Assembly (NCBI GenBank): GCA_902634515.1
Contig: CACPKH010000002.1
Span: 1-64,000, forward strand
DNA: 64,000 bases
Source: an uncultured Prochlorococcus sp.
Lineage (GTDB): Bacteria; Cyanobacteriota; Cyanobacteriia; PCC-6307; Cyanobiaceae
Reading direction: 5' to 3'
Within the stretch, counting starts at the first letter, position 1. Each line of letters starts with the position of its first letter. The notes beneath the pieces are model-generated. The model ran no database searches. It was given only the letters and a program-made list of their open reading frames with translations, and was not told where the DNA came from. A program made the translations under genes and the position numbers. This document shows positions 10,939 to 23,114 of the stretch, piece by piece.

Positions 10939-11838
10939 TTGATGGGCATTGCTTGGGTTTTTCCTGGTCAAGGATCTCAAAAAGTTGGAATGGCTGATCC
11001 TGTTTTATCTCTTTCAGGAGCATTAGAAAGATTTGAAATAGCGTCTAAAATTTTGGGTAGAGATTTATTGGCAATTTGTGAGGGTAAGAATCAAGGATCC
11101 AGTGATTTAAATGATTTAAACGATACTCGCAATACACAACCAGCATTATTTGTTATTCAGTCTTTATTAGTTGATGACTTAAAGAATCAAGGGAGAAAAC
11201 CTTCCTTGGTTGCTGGGCATAGCTTGGGTGAGATTGCGGCACTTTATTGTGCTGAAGTTTTTGATTTTGAAAATGCTTTGAGATTATTGAAAATTCGTTC
11301 TGAATTGATGGCCTTAGCTGGTGGAGGTGCAATGACTGCGGTTATGGGTTTTAATCAGGAACAACTTTTTGGAATTGTAGAAAATATAGAAGGAGTTGTT
11401 GTGGCCAACGATAATAGTTTGGATCAAGTTGTTTTATCTGGAAAAGCTTCTGCATTAAAGAAGGTATTAGAGAGTATTGATTGCAAACGTTCTGTCCCTT
11501 TAAAGGTTTCAGGTGCATTTCATTCACCTTTTATGTCAGAGTCTGCTAAATCTTTTTCTATTGAGCTAGATAAAATTGAGTTTAATAATGCTATTTTTCC
11601 TGTCGCAAGTAATGTTGATCCAAATCCCACTCAGCAAGGTTCTTATTTAAAACAAAGACTCAAAGAACAAATGATTTCTGGTGTCCGTTGGAGAGAGATA
11701 ATGGAAGTTATTAGTAGTAAAAATATTCATACTTTAGTTGAAATAGGACCAGGTAAAGTATTAAGTGGCTTAGCCAAAAGATCATTAAAAGAAATTTCTA
11801 TTAATCAAATCTCTTCTGCCACTGATTTAGGACATTAA
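10939..11838 (+). CDS. fabD: malonyl-CoA:ACP transacylase
   Basis: AWVFPGQGSQKVGM, GHSLGE active site. Confidence 0.95.
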   Translation: MMGIAWVFPGQGSQKVGMADPVLSLSGALERFEIASKILGRDLLAICEGKNQGSSDLNDLNDTRNTQPALFVIQSLLVDDLKNQGRKPSLVAGHSLGEIAALYCAEVFDFENALRLLKIRSELMALAGGGAMTAVMGFNQEQLFGIVENIEGVVVANDNSLDQVVLSGKASALKKVLESIDCKRSVPLKVSGAFHSPFMSESAKSFSIELDKIEFNNAIFPVASNVDPNPTQQGSYLKQRLKEQMISGVRWREIMEVISSKNIHTLVEIGPGKVLSGLAKRSLKEISINQISSATDLGH

Positions 11839-11841
11839 ACC

Positions 11842-12516
11842 TTGGGAAAAGCCTTACAAAATTCTACTCAAGAAAAATCTTCTTTAATTATTCCAAAACA
11901 AAGTTTTATTTATTCTTTTGTTAGTTATTTCATAGTATTTCCCATATTTAGATTTGTTTTTCGAGGACGTACGTTTGGCAATCAAAATGTTCCTCAAAAG
12001 GGTCCTTTAGTGGTTGTAGCTAATCACGGGTCACATCTTGATCCTCCTATTTTGGGACATGTATTGGGACGCCCTATCGCTTTTATGGCTAAAAAAGAGT
12101 TATTTGATATTCCTGTTCTTAATTGGGTAATTCGTTCATGTGGGGCATATCCAGTTAATAGAGGTGGTGGTGATAGGCAAGCAATCAGAGCAGCAATAGA
12201 AAAACTTTCTTCTGGCTCTGCTATAGGACTTTTTTTGGATGGGACGCGTCAAAAAGATGGGAGGATTAATAAGCCAATGTCTGGTGCAGCTTTGTTAGCT
12301 GCTAGAAGCGGAGCTTTTCTACTTCCAGTGGCAATTATTAATAGTCATAGAGCTCTTGTTAGGAAAAGTTTTTTACCTCGATTACTACCTATCCACATTT
12401 GTATAGGTCAACCAGTTCCGCCTCCTGCAACTCGGAAGAAAGAAGATCTTTTAGAAACAACACAAATTCTCCAATTAAAGATCAATCAAATGATAGATGA
12501 AGGACTTTTAAATTAA
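11842..12516 (+). CDS. plsC: 1-acyl-sn-glycerol-3-phosphate acyltransferase
   Basis: NHGSHLDPPIL (HX4D), FLDGTRQKDG. Confidence 0.9.
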   Translation: MGKALQNSTQEKSSLIIPKQSFIYSFVSYFIVFPIFRFVFRGRTFGNQNVPQKGPLVVVANHGSHLDPPILGHVLGRPIAFMAKKELFDIPVLNWVIRSCGAYPVNRGGGDRQAIRAAIEKLSSGSAIGLFLDGTRQKDGRINKPMSGAALLAARSGAFLLPVAIINSHRALVRKSFLPRLLPIHICIGQPVPPPATRKKEDLLETTQILQLKINQMIDEGLLN

Positions 12517-12527
12517 TAAGTCTTTTT

Positions 12528-13112
12528 CTAATCTATAAAATTAAACTCAATATTATTAGGAATAAGATTTTTAGGATCTTTTCCTATTAAAACCCAAGTA
12601 ATTGCTCTAACTAAATCAAAATATTGTTTTTTCTGGGTTTCTTTCTTGCATAATTCAGCACATGGTACAGATATGCTTGTAAGTTTAATGCCTCTGCTTC
12701 CTGCAACAATATTACCAATGCTCATTGCTCTATTTATGTGATCTTCACTTGTTATAAGTAAAGCATGGTTAATTCCTTCGTTAGATAGTTCATCTACTAG
12801 TGAGGTAAAATTACTGAGAGTATCTTTAGCTCTATAATCTCTTCTGACTTGATCTATTGAAAGGCCTTCTTTTTGAATTAACCATTCTGAATATTCAGGA
12901 TTACTTCCTCCACTAATGATTATTGGTAAATTTAATTCATTTGCAATTTGAAGCCCTAATTTTTCCCTATCAACATCTCCACCTAGCACGAGTATTAATT
13001 TTGGCGATTGATTATTTAAGATAGCCTTTATGAAAGGATTAATAGGACCAATTAGAGCTAGCCATCCAATTAGAATAATACTTATTAACCAAAAACACTG
13101 ACTAGACTTCAC
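12528..13112 (-). CDS. YdcF-like / DUF218 family protein
   Basis: LILVLGGDVDREKLGLQIA...IIISGGS...LLITSEDHINRAM pattern. Confidence 0.7.
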   Translation of the reverse strand: MKSSQCFWLISIILIGWLALIGPINPFIKAILNNQSPKLILVLGGDVDREKLGLQIANELNLPIIISGGSNPEYSEWLIQKEGLSIDQVRRDYRAKDTLSNFTSLVDELSNEGINHALLITSEDHINRAMSIGNIVAGSRGIKLTSISVPCAELCKKETQKKQYFDLVRAITWVLIGKDPKNLIPNNIEFNFID

Positions 13113-13756
13113 TCTAAGTTTTCAACTGGGGAAGTTGGATATAATGGGATTATTTCTTGCCATGTATTTTTTTTATTTTCTTCGAAAGCCTTTAAGCAAT
13201 TATATATTAATTCTTTAATATCTTCGGATACATTTTCAATTGCTTCCAATGATGGCTGGACTTGCGCTCCTTTTTTTAACAATGAGGGTTTTTTGATCTC
13301 TATGGTTTTTCTTTGTTTTCCATTTCCTAAAATTTGATATTTCCCAGCTATTTTCCCTCTTCTTTTTAGGGATTCTATTATCCAGAATGGTTGGTTTCTT
13401 TCAGCATCATTGAGTCTTTTAGATAGCCTTGGAGCCATTAATGCAAAACTACTTATTCCATCAATATGGCAATTTATTTGTTGAGCTAGGGTCCTAGCCA
13501 TAACAATAGTTAGCCTCGTTCCAGTAAAACTTCCTGGACCTGTTGCTACAGCTAACCTTGCGATTTTTGACCAATCTTTTTTGGGAATTAAAGTTTCCAC
13601 ATAATTGAATAAGTTCTTTGATAATTCGTTCTCTACCTTAAAAACTGAACTTTTAATTGCTTTTTTCTCATCTTTTAAATCTATAACTGCTATCCCAAGC
13701 ATCTTAGTTGAGCTATGTAATGCAAGTAGAAATCTTCCATTATCTTTAGTTGACAT
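13109..13756 (-). CDS. tsaB: tRNA threonylcarbamoyladenosine biosynthesis protein TsaB
   Basis: LALHSSTKMLGIAVID; GPGSFTGTRL. Confidence 0.88.
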   Translation of the reverse strand: MSTKDNGRFLLALHSSTKMLGIAVIDLKDEKKAIKSSVFKVENELSKNLFNYVETLIPKKDWSKIARLAVATGPGSFTGTRLTIVMARTLAQQINCHIDGISSFALMAPRLSKRLNDAERNQPFWIIESLKRRGKIAGKYQILGNGKQRKTIEIKKPSLLKKGAQVQPSLEAIENVSEDIKELIYNCLKAFEENKKNTWQEIIPLYPTSPVENLE

Positions 13757-13763
13757 ATCAATA

Positions 13764-14015
13764 CTACGAAGGTATTCGTTCGCCTGGTCTTAACTGCAAC
13801 CATTTACCTTGTTCTTCTAAGAAACTTTCACATTTTCTTACATCCCATTCAATTTCAATGTCAGCATTTGATTGCTCTTTAACAATGATATGAATTGATG
13901 GGTTATTTCCTTGGAAGTCTGGATTTGAAGAGAGGTGTTCTACTCCATGTTGTTTTTCTACAGAGTGATATGTCTTGCATCGATTTACCCAATGGCAGTT
14001 CACACAAATGCACAT
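13764..14015 (-). CDS. ycf34: Ycf34 family protein
   Basis: MCICVNCHWVNRCKTYHSVEKQH N-terminus characteristic of Ycf34. Confidence 0.85.
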   Translation of the reverse strand: MCICVNCHWVNRCKTYHSVEKQHGVEHLSSNPDFQGNNPSIHIIVKEQSNADIEIEWDVRKCESFLEEQGKWLQLRPGERIPS

Positions 14016-15252
14016 GTCTTTAATTCACACTAATGTTTCTTTTTTAGAAGGTGATGAAGCATCACTAACTAAATTAGTTTGGGAAAGGCTTGAGCCCTCA
14101 AGATGGCCTGTAAGCTTAGATGATTTACCAAAAGGAGCTGCATTGGTGGGTGGCTCTGTAAGAGATGCCTTCTTGAATAAAATTCATCATAAGCTAGATC
14201 TTGATTTAATTGTTCCTTCTAATGCTATTGATCTTGCTCAGAAATTAGCCATTAAGAAAAGTGGGACTTGCGTTGTTTTGGACTCTCAAAGAGATATAGC
14301 TAGAGTAGTAATAAAAGAATGGAATATTGATATAGCTAGCCAAGTAGGAAAAAGTTTGAATGAGGATTTATATAGAAGAGATTTTACAGTTAATGCCATT
14401 GCTTTAAAACTTGGCTCCTTCCCAGAGATTGTTGATCCCCAAGGTGGAATTGATGACTTAAAGGAAAGAAAGCTTATAGCAGTCACTAAAAAGAATTTGA
14501 TAGAAGATCCTTTGAGATTATTAAGAGGTTTTAGATTGAGTGCTGAACTAAATCTCCTCTTAGATTCACAGACACTTGAATTTATAACTTCTAATGTCAA
14601 ATATTTAGAACGTGTAGCAGCAGAAAGAATAAAAGTAGAGCTGGAAAGGCTTGTGAAGGGATTTTGGGCAGATGAAGTAATAAAAGTAATACAAAGAATT
14701 GGTCTTTTAGAACCTTGGGAACCTCATAAGATTCATTCAAAGGCTGAATCTCTATCTTTAACAAATATTTCTTCTTTGAATGCTAATGAGCAAGAGATTG
14801 CATTGCCTTTAATTCGTTTAACAAATCTATTAAGTGATCAAGGTTTAAAAGACTTAGGCTTTAGTAGAAAAAAAATAAAAGATTCTTTTTCTTTACGCTA
14901 TTGGTATCAAAGGAATGATGGATTGGCCTTTCAAACTCTTAATGAAAACCAGAGAATTCAGTTACATAAAGACCTAGAAAATACTATGCCTGCTTTAATT
15001 CTTCAACTTCCATCTAGCGAGCAAAATATATGGTTATCTCGTTGGAGGGATGCTCAAGATCCACTTTTTCATCCTAGATCTCCTCTCGATGGATATACAT
15101 TAAAGAAGATATTTAATGCTCCCCAAGGTCCCTGGATTGGCAAATTAATGAATTTTCTTTGTAAGGAAAAAGCCTTTGGTCGCTTGCAAAATAGACAAGA
15201 TGCAGTTCAATCAGCTTTTTACTGGTGGGAACAAAATCAACCTCTTTTGTGA
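14014..15252 (+). CDS. cca: CCA-adding / poly(A) polymerase family nucleotidyltransferase
   Basis: GGSVRDAFLNKIHHKLDLDLIV; RRDFTVNAIA; EDPLRLLRGFR. Start set at internal ATG 14014 rather than 13975; exact start uncertain. Confidence 0.85.
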   Translation: MSLIHTNVSFLEGDEASLTKLVWERLEPSRWPVSLDDLPKGAALVGGSVRDAFLNKIHHKLDLDLIVPSNAIDLAQKLAIKKSGTCVVLDSQRDIARVVIKEWNIDIASQVGKSLNEDLYRRDFTVNAIALKLGSFPEIVDPQGGIDDLKERKLIAVTKKNLIEDPLRLLRGFRLSAELNLLLDSQTLEFITSNVKYLERVAAERIKVELERLVKGFWADEVIKVIQRIGLLEPWEPHKIHSKAESLSLTNISSLNANEQEIALPLIRLTNLLSDQGLKDLGFSRKKIKDSFSLRYWYQRNDGLAFQTLNENQRIQLHKDLENTMPALILQLPSSEQNIWLSRWRDAQDPLFHPRSPLDGYTLKKIFNAPQGPWIGKLMNFLCKEKAFGRLQNRQDAVQSAFYWWEQNQPLL

Positions 15253-15318
15253 TTAACTACACATAAGGAGTTCAGTTTTTTTACTGATGATGTTCATTTC
15301 CCATATCAATTATCTTTC

Positions 15319-15753
15319 ATGAGCGTACGTCTTTACATCGGTAATTTGCCGCAAAATTTGAAGAACAAAGAGCTTGAAGAGCTCTTGGCAACTGTGGGAA
15401 AGGGGATTCGGTTCAAAGCCGTTCTAGATAGAGATACTAAAGCTTGTCGAGGCTTTGGGTTCGCAAATGTTGAGGATGAGAAATTAGCAAATGCAGTCAT
15501 TGAACAATTAAATGGTCATGAATTTAAAGGTAATAACTTGAGGGTTGAACGTTCTGAGAGGAAAGAATCAAATAATTCTTCGGGTAGGCGCAATGGCTCT
15601 TCGGGAAATCCAAAATCCAAAGGTTCAAATCGTAAAGATGTTAAAAAGGTTGTTCATAGTGACGCTCCTAGCAAAGAAGCTCCTGATCCAAGATGGGCAG
15701 GTGAATTATCAAAATTAAAGGAATTATTAGCTAATCAGAAAACACCTGTTTAA
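15319..15753 (+). CDS. RRM-type RNA-binding protein
   Basis: RNP2 LYIGNLP and RNP1 CRGFGFANV; Gly/Ser/Arg-rich tail. Confidence 0.92.
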   Translation: MSVRLYIGNLPQNLKNKELEELLATVGKGIRFKAVLDRDTKACRGFGFANVEDEKLANAVIEQLNGHEFKGNNLRVERSERKESNNSSGRRNGSSGNPKSKGSNRKDVKKVVHSDAPSKEAPDPRWAGELSKLKELLANQKTPV

Positions 15754-15775
15754 TATACGAGATTGATTTTTGGTA

Positions 15776-16686
15776 TTATTTTGTTTGAGCTATCAAGTAA
15801 CAAATAGGCAACTCAATTATTTTCACCCATTTATTAACGTACGCTCGATTATTAAAGACATCATAATCCAATCTTTCTATAGCATTCAGAATTCCTCTGT
15901 AAAGCCTCAGAGAAGTCCATACTGGCCAACGAGCATCTGGTGAGAGCCATCTAATACCTTCTTCTGATCGTTCAAACCAATTTCTTGCTCGTTGTAATTG
16001 AAATGCCATTAATTCTTTCCATTGGGAATTAATTTTTCCTGCCATTAGATCATCTTCTGCATATCCAAAACGTTTCAGATCTTCTTGAGGAATGTAAATG
16101 CGTCCTCTAGATCTATCTTCACCAACATCTCTAAGAATATTTGTAAGTTGATTTGCTATCCCAAGGGCGACTGCTGCTTCAGAGGGGTCTGGCTTTTCAC
16201 TCCAAGGTGCATTCGTATATGCACTGTCTATGCCCATAACATTTTGAGTCATTAAGCCCACTGTTCCTGCAACGCGATAGCAATAAAGTTCTAGTTCCTT
16301 AAAAGTTGAGTACCTATGAAGATTGAGATCCATTCTTTGGCCTTCAATCATATCTAGATATGGCTGAATAGATTGTGGAAATCGTTCAAAAGTATCTGCC
16401 ATAACTGCATCTAACTCATCTTTAACATCCCCTGCAAAGATTGAACGAGTTTTCTGTTCCCATTTATCAAGGCGATCAGCAAGTTCATTTTTGGACTTTT
16501 GCTGAGCTTCCTTACTATCCATTAGCTCATCAGTTCTTCGACACCAAACATAAATTGCCCATATTGCTTTTCTTTTAACAGGAGGTAGAAGCAATGTGCC
16601 TAGATAGAAGGTTTTAGCCCATTCTGCGGTTTCTCTTCTACAAATTTCATAGGCGTTTTCAAGATTCACCGCATTTTTAGTATTCA

Positions 16687-16687
<1 letters not shown>
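15776..16687 (-). CDS. crtB: phytoene synthase
   Basis: AIYVWCRRTDELMD; LGIANQLTNILRDVGED. Confidence 0.95.
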
Positions 16688-18162
<1,475 letters not shown>

Positions 18163-18224
18163 CTAAACTTTGCTTATATTGAATTCTGTTTATTAAGAAC
18201 CTCTATCATTCACCAATTATTTAC

Positions 18225-18572
18225 ATGACAGATGCCCTCATTAAGTGCACTACAAGACACGTTAGGATATTTACCGCAATTTATCAGAATGAACAAATCG
18301 TTGAAGATCCAACTCATTTGACCCTTGATTTAGACCCTGATAATGAGTTTATTTGGACTGAAAATGCTACTCAAGTAATTCAGACTCGATTTAAGGAATT
18401 AGTTACTGCATACGCCGGTAAAGAATTAACTGATTACAACCTGCGAAAAATTGGTTCAGAACTTGAGTCTAAAATTCGTCAAATTTTGCAAGCTGGTCAA
18501 TTAAGTTATAACCCAGACTGTCGTGTCTTAAATTATTCAATGGGACTTCCTAGGTCAAAAGATTTGCTGTGA
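18225..18572 (+). CDS. ndhM: NAD(P)H-quinone oxidoreductase subunit M
   Basis: [14 protein letters not shown]...[13 protein letters not shown]...GLPRSKDLL typical of NdhM. Confidence 0.9.
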   Translation: MTDALIKCTTRHVRIFTAIYQNEQIVEDPTHLTLDLDPDNEFIWTENATQVIQTRFKELVTAYAGKELTDYNLRKIGSELESKIRQILQAGQLSYNPDCRVLNYSMGLPRSKDLL

Positions 18573-19216
18573 GTCGCCCACCTTCAAGACGTCCAGGAAT
18601 TGGACGAAATAAACAAAGCCTTCAAGGCAATGCCAGGAGATTTAATAACTCTGGAAGAGAGAGCTTTGATTCAGATGTATCGGGACGCTTCTACGGTCCG
18701 AGTGGGCAATCAGGTGCTTCTGCTAATGGCATCAAAATGAATACTGGAACTATTTCTGTCCTTGCAGGAGTCCTTTTACTGGGAATAGGACTTGGTACTT
18801 TGGTTAGTACTAATACAGGAGGGTCTACAGGAAATATTGCAAGTCAAAATCAATTGGATTTAGCAGTTCCTGATCCAGATATTTGTAAGAATTATGGCGC
18901 TAGTGCTTTTGTTCAAGATATTGAGATTTTTACTACCCTTAATCCCTCAACTAGTTTTGTCACTCAACCATCTCTTCAGCCAGGATGTGTCATTAGAAGA
19001 GAAAATTGGACTGTATTGCAACAACAAGGAGCGATTTCTAATCAAGATGTCCGAGAATGCAAACAGCGTATGAATACTTTTGCCTATATAGGATCTTTAC
19101 GAGATAAACCTATTGTCAAATGTGTTTATCAGGCTGATTTTACTGATAACAAATTTCTTATTAAAGGTGATGGCGATGATGCAAGTGGTATTAGCAGAGA
19201 AGCTATAGAGTTTTAA
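18569..19216 (+). CDS. conserved cyanobacterial protein, DUF3172-like (GTG start)
   Basis: Pattern recognition: one TM segment ([19 protein letters not shown]), then [14 protein letters not shown] and [25 protein letters not shown]; overlaps ndhM stop. Confidence 0.7.
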   Translation: MSRPPSRRPGIGRNKQSLQGNARRFNNSGRESFDSDVSGRFYGPSGQSGASANGIKMNTGTISVLAGVLLLGIGLGTLVSTNTGGSTGNIASQNQLDLAVPDPDICKNYGASAFVQDIEIFTTLNPSTSFVTQPSLQPGCVIRRENWTVLQQQGAISNQDVRECKQRMNTFAYIGSLRDKPIVKCVYQADFTDNKFLIKGDGDDASGISREAIEF

Positions 19217-19229
19217 ATTTCCACCATCT

Positions 19230-20174
19230 TTATCGATTCCTTAAAGGGCTGTCCCAACTTGCAAATACCGGCAAAATATTTTTTGTAAATGCTTCTGCAG
19301 CTCTTGAAGTGTATCTATTGGGATTGCTAATTAATTTGATCTCTCTTTTTACTTCTAGGTCAGCAACCATTGGTTTATGAATAGTTCCAGCACTTAACTC
19401 TCTTTCTATAGAAACTACAGGGAGGAATGCTGCTCCTAGTCCTGATTGAACAGCATTTTTAATTGCTTCAAGAGAATTAAGTTCCATTTCTATTCGAAGA
19501 CGTTGCACTTCTAACCCAGAATTTAAAAGTAGTTTGTCAACAACTTTTCTAGTCGTTGATTGAGAATCTAAAGTCACAAATGCTAGGCGATATAGATCTT
19601 CTTTGGTTAATTCAGAAAGTCTTGATAATGGATGTTTCGTTGGCAAAACTAAAGCTAATTCATCATTTGCATATGGAATTATTTCTAGAAATTCTGTAAG
19701 TTCTTGAGGGAGTTGTCCGCCAATAATTGCTAAATCAATTTGACCATTGGCAACACTCCATCCAGTCCTTCTAGTGCTGTGTACTTGCAGTTGTACGGAT
19801 ACATCAGGATATTTTTGCCTAAATAAGCCAATCATTCTTGGCATCAAATATGTTCCTGTGGTTTGACTTGCTCCAATTATTAATGAACCGCCTTTTAGAT
19901 TATGTAAGTCTTCGATTGCTCCACAAGCCTCATCACATTGGTTAAGAATTTTCTCGCAATATTTTAATAAGAGCTTTCCTGCTTCAGTTAACTGAGCTTT
20001 ACGGCCGCCTCTATCAAAAATTGCTATTTCTAATTGTTTTTCAAGATTTTGAATTTGTAGACTTACTGCTGGTTGCGTGACATAAAGAGTCTCTGCAGCT
20101 TTTTTGAAGCTTCCCTCATGCACAATTGCTTTGAGGATACGGAGTTGATCTAGGGTGAAAGGCAGTTCGGCCAT
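19230..20174 (-). CDS. rbcR: LysR-family regulator, RbcR/Ycf30-like
   Basis: N-terminal [78 protein letters not shown] resembles RbcR/CbbR. Confidence 0.8.
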   Translation of the reverse strand: MAELPFTLDQLRILKAIVHEGSFKKAAETLYVTQPAVSLQIQNLEKQLEIAIFDRGGRKAQLTEAGKLLLKYCEKILNQCDEACGAIEDLHNLKGGSLIIGASQTTGTYLMPRMIGLFRQKYPDVSVQLQVHSTRRTGWSVANGQIDLAIIGGQLPQELTEFLEIIPYANDELALVLPTKHPLSRLSELTKEDLYRLAFVTLDSQSTTRKVVDKLLLNSGLEVQRLRIEMELNSLEAIKNAVQSGLGAAFLPVVSIERELSAGTIHKPMVADLEVKREIKLISNPNRYTSRAAEAFTKNILPVFASWDSPLRNR

Positions 20175-20178
20175 GACA

Positions 20179-20195
20179 GCTGCCCCATAGGCAGC
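20179..20195. promoter_or_regulatory. GC-rich dyad just upstream of the LysR start codon
   Basis: GCTGCC-CCATA-GGCAGC, 6-bp perfect stem, 4 nt from the minus-strand ATG at 20174. Confidence 0.45.
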
Positions 20196-20272
20196 AACAA
20201 TGTTAGAAACTTTAAGCTGCTAGCGTCCTTTACTCAGAATTAAATATTTATTCAGGAGATCTTCTGCCACAA

Positions 20273-21010
20273 ATGTTTTCAGAAGGGATACATCACTCAA
20301 GCCTTGTAATGCTTTTTTTGATCATTGCTTTTGCAGTGATTCATAGTGGTGGAGCGGCTATTAGACCTAAGGCGGAAAGAATAATAGGTGCTAGAGCATG
20401 GAGGTTGATATTTGCATCATTAAGTATCCCTTCTGCTTCCGTATTAATTGCATATTTTTTAGCCCATAGGTATGACGGACTACGTTTTTGGAATCTTCAA
20501 GGAATTCCTGGAATGATTCAATTAGTTTGGGTTACCTCTGCAATTAGTTTTTTATTTTTGTACCCAGCAACTTATAACCTTTTAGAAATTCCTGCCTTAG
20601 CTAAACCAACAGTAAGACTTTATGCAAAAGGAATTATCAGGATCTCAAGGCATCCTCAAGCTATTGGTCAAATTATTTGGTGTATTGCGCATGGTCTTTG
20701 GATTGGAAGCAGTTTTATGGTTGTCACTTGTGCAGGTTTGATAGCTCATCATTTGTTTGCGGTTTGGCATGGAGATCGAAGATTAAAAAATAAATTTGGG
20801 GATGAATTTGAGGAACTCAAGAAAAACACTTCTGTAATTCCTTTTTTTGCTGTCATTGATGGAAGACAAAAATTGAACTGGAAAGAGTTTTTAAGGCCTT
20901 CTCAATTCGGTATATGTATTGCTATAGCCTTCTTTTGGTGGTCTCATCGATTCATTTCATTTGGTGCAGAAGTATTTCTCTCTTCCAAGTTCTCAGAACT
21001 GTTTGCTTGA
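20273..21010 (+). CDS. NnrU-like membrane protein
   Basis: Multi-TM protein with ISRHPQAIGQIIWCIAHGLW, resembling the NnrU/isoprenylcysteine methyltransferase fold. Confidence 0.75.
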   Translation: MFSEGIHHSSLVMLFLIIAFAVIHSGGAAIRPKAERIIGARAWRLIFASLSIPSASVLIAYFLAHRYDGLRFWNLQGIPGMIQLVWVTSAISFLFLYPATYNLLEIPALAKPTVRLYAKGIIRISRHPQAIGQIIWCIAHGLWIGSSFMVVTCAGLIAHHLFAVWHGDRRLKNKFGDEFEELKKNTSVIPFFAVIDGRQKLNWKEFLRPSQFGICIAIAFFWWSHRFISFGAEVFLSSKFSELFA

Positions 21011-21014
21011 AATG

Positions 21015-21036
21015 TCTACACTCCAGATGTTGGATA
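21015..21036. promoter_or_regulatory. copy 1 of TCTACACTCCA-N5-TGGATA motif (upstream of ndhF)
   Basis: TCTACACTCCAgatgtTGGATA; contains TCCA-N5-TGGA dyad (T-N11-A); 7 nt before ATG 21044. Confidence 0.6.
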
Positions 21037-21043
21037 CTTAAGG

Positions 21044-23047
21044 ATGCCATCTCCAGCTGAAATCGCGTGGTTAATTCCACTGCTCCCTCTCATTGGAGCA
21101 GTTATCTCAGGATTGGGATTAATTAGCTTCAATAAAGCTATTAATCAGTTCAAGATACCCGTTGCGGTTAGTTTGCTTACATGCTTAGGTGCTTCGGCTG
21201 TCTTGAGTTATGCGGTACTTATTGAGCAGGTTATAAGCGCTCATACAGTTGAACATCTTTTTATTTGGGCAAGTGCAGGAGATTTCACTCTTCCAATGGG
21301 TTATGTAATTGATCCATTAGGGGCGGTAATGCTTGCTCTGGTCACTACTATTGCTCTTTTGGTCATGATTTATTCTCATGGCTATATGTCTCATGACAAA
21401 GGATATGTGAGATTCTTTACTTATTTAGCTTTATTCAGTAGTTCAATGTTGGGACTAATAATTAGTCCCAATTTGTTAGAGATATATGTTTTTTGGGAAT
21501 TAGTGGGAATGTGCTCATATCTTTTAGTCGGATTTTGGTATGACAGAGAAGGAGCAGCTCATGCTGCTCAAAAGGCTTTTGTAGTTAATAGAGTTGGAGA
21601 TTTTGGCCTTTTGCTTGGGATCCTTGGCCTTTTTTGGGCCACTGGAAGTTTTGATTTCAATGGAATCGCTTTGGGTCTTCAAAATGCTATTGACTCAGGG
21701 ACTGTTCCTATTTGGGCAGCTTTAACTTTATGTTTTTTGGTTTTCATGGGACCAATGGCAAAGTCTGCTCAATTTCCATTGCATGTATGGTTACCAGATG
21801 CGATGGAAGGCCCTACTCCTATATCAGCATTAATTCATGCTGCAACTATGGTTGCTGCTGGCGTTTTTTTAGTAGCAAGATTGGAGCCCCTTTATAGCCA
21901 GTTTCCATTTATAGGTTTGTTGATAGCTGTTTTTGGAACAATTACTTGTTTCTTAGGCGCTTCTATAGCTCTCACACAAATGGATCTTAAGAAGGGTCTT
22001 GCATATAGCACTGTTTCTCAACTTGGCTACATGATGCTTGCTATGGGCTGTGGTGCGCCTATCGCAGGAATGTTCCATTTGGTTACTCATGCTTGCTTTA
22101 AAGCAATGTTATTCCTGGGATCAGGATCCGTTATTCATGCAATGGAAGATGTTGTTGGACATGAACCAATACTTGCTCAAGATATGAGATTGATGGGAGG
22201 ACTTCGTCAAAAAATGCCTATTACCGCAATTACTTTTTTGATTGGATGCATTGCTATTAGTGGAATTCCTCCTTTGGCAGGTTTTTGGAGCAAAGATGAA
22301 ATTCTTGGTGAAGCTTTTAATGCTTTCCCTCTTCTTTGGGGAATAGGTTTTCTAACAGCTGGTATGACAGCATTTTATATGTTCCGTCTTTATTTCTTAA
22401 CTTTTGAGGGAAGTTTTAGAGGAGATAATAAGGAGCTTCAGCAAGAATTATTAGTTGCAGCAGGCAAAAATAACGATGATTTCGAAGAGCACCACGTTGG
22501 CAAAATACATGAATCTCCATCTTCAATGTCGATTCCATTAATTGTTTTAGCAGTCCCATCTGTGTTAATAGGATTTGTTGGAACTCCTTGGAATAGCAGT
22601 TTTGCGAAATTACTTGATTTAGATGAAGCCATTGAAATGGCAAGTCATTTTAGTTGGAATGAGTTTTTGCCACTAGCGTTTGCCTCTGTATCTATATCAA
22701 TTGCTGGTATTTCTCTAGCATTTCTCGCTTATTACCTAAATCGAATAGATCTGAATGAAAATATTGCAAAGAGATTCCCTGCTATTAACTCGTTTTTCTC
22801 TAACAAGTGGTATTTAGATGATATTAATGAAAAGATTTTTGTTAGAGGTAGTCGCAAACTTGCCAAAGAGGTTTTAGAAGTTGACGCTAAAGTTGTTGAT
22901 GGTCTTGTAAACCTTACAGGGCTTTTAACTTTAGGCAGTGGCGAAGGTTTGAAATATTTTGAGACAGGAAGAGCGCAGTTTTATGCTCTTATTGTTTTTG
23001 GAGGAGTTATTGCTTTAGTTGCATTATTTGGAGTTCTTGGCACTTGA
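21044..23047 (+). CDS. ndhF: NAD(P)H-quinone oxidoreductase subunit 5
   Basis: WELVGMCSYLLVGFWYDR; FPLHVWLPDAMEGPTPISALIHAATMVAAGVFL. Confidence 0.95.
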   Translation: MPSPAEIAWLIPLLPLIGAVISGLGLISFNKAINQFKIPVAVSLLTCLGASAVLSYAVLIEQVISAHTVEHLFIWASAGDFTLPMGYVIDPLGAVMLALVTTIALLVMIYSHGYMSHDKGYVRFFTYLALFSSSMLGLIISPNLLEIYVFWELVGMCSYLLVGFWYDREGAAHAAQKAFVVNRVGDFGLLLGILGLFWATGSFDFNGIALGLQNAIDSGTVPIWAALTLCFLVFMGPMAKSAQFPLHVWLPDAMEGPTPISALIHAATMVAAGVFLVARLEPLYSQFPFIGLLIAVFGTITCFLGASIALTQMDLKKGLAYSTVSQLGYMMLAMGCGAPIAGMFHLVTHACFKAMLFLGSGSVIHAMEDVVGHEPILAQDMRLMGGLRQKMPITAITFLIGCIAISGIPPLAGFWSKDEILGEAFNAFPLLWGIGFLTAGMTAFYMFRLYFLTFEGSFRGDNKELQQELLVAAGKNNDDFEEHHVGKIHESPSSMSIPLIVLAVPSVLIGFVGTPWNSSFAKLLDLDEAIEMASHFSWNEFLPLAFASVSISIAGISLAFLAYYLNRIDLNENIAKRFPAINSFFSNKWYLDDINEKIFVRGSRKLAKEVLEVDAKVVDGLVNLTGLLTLGSGEGLKYFETGRAQFYALIVFGGVIALVALFGVLGT

Positions 23048-23114
23048 GCAACCAAGAAATTTTTTAATTGTGTGTGTCATCCCCTATCGATTGCATGTCA
23101 GAACTGTAAGTATT

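Noticed and set aside
22416-22643. Two overlapping minus-strand ORFs inside ndhF
   Set aside because: Antisense shadows of a conserved NDH-1 subunit gene.
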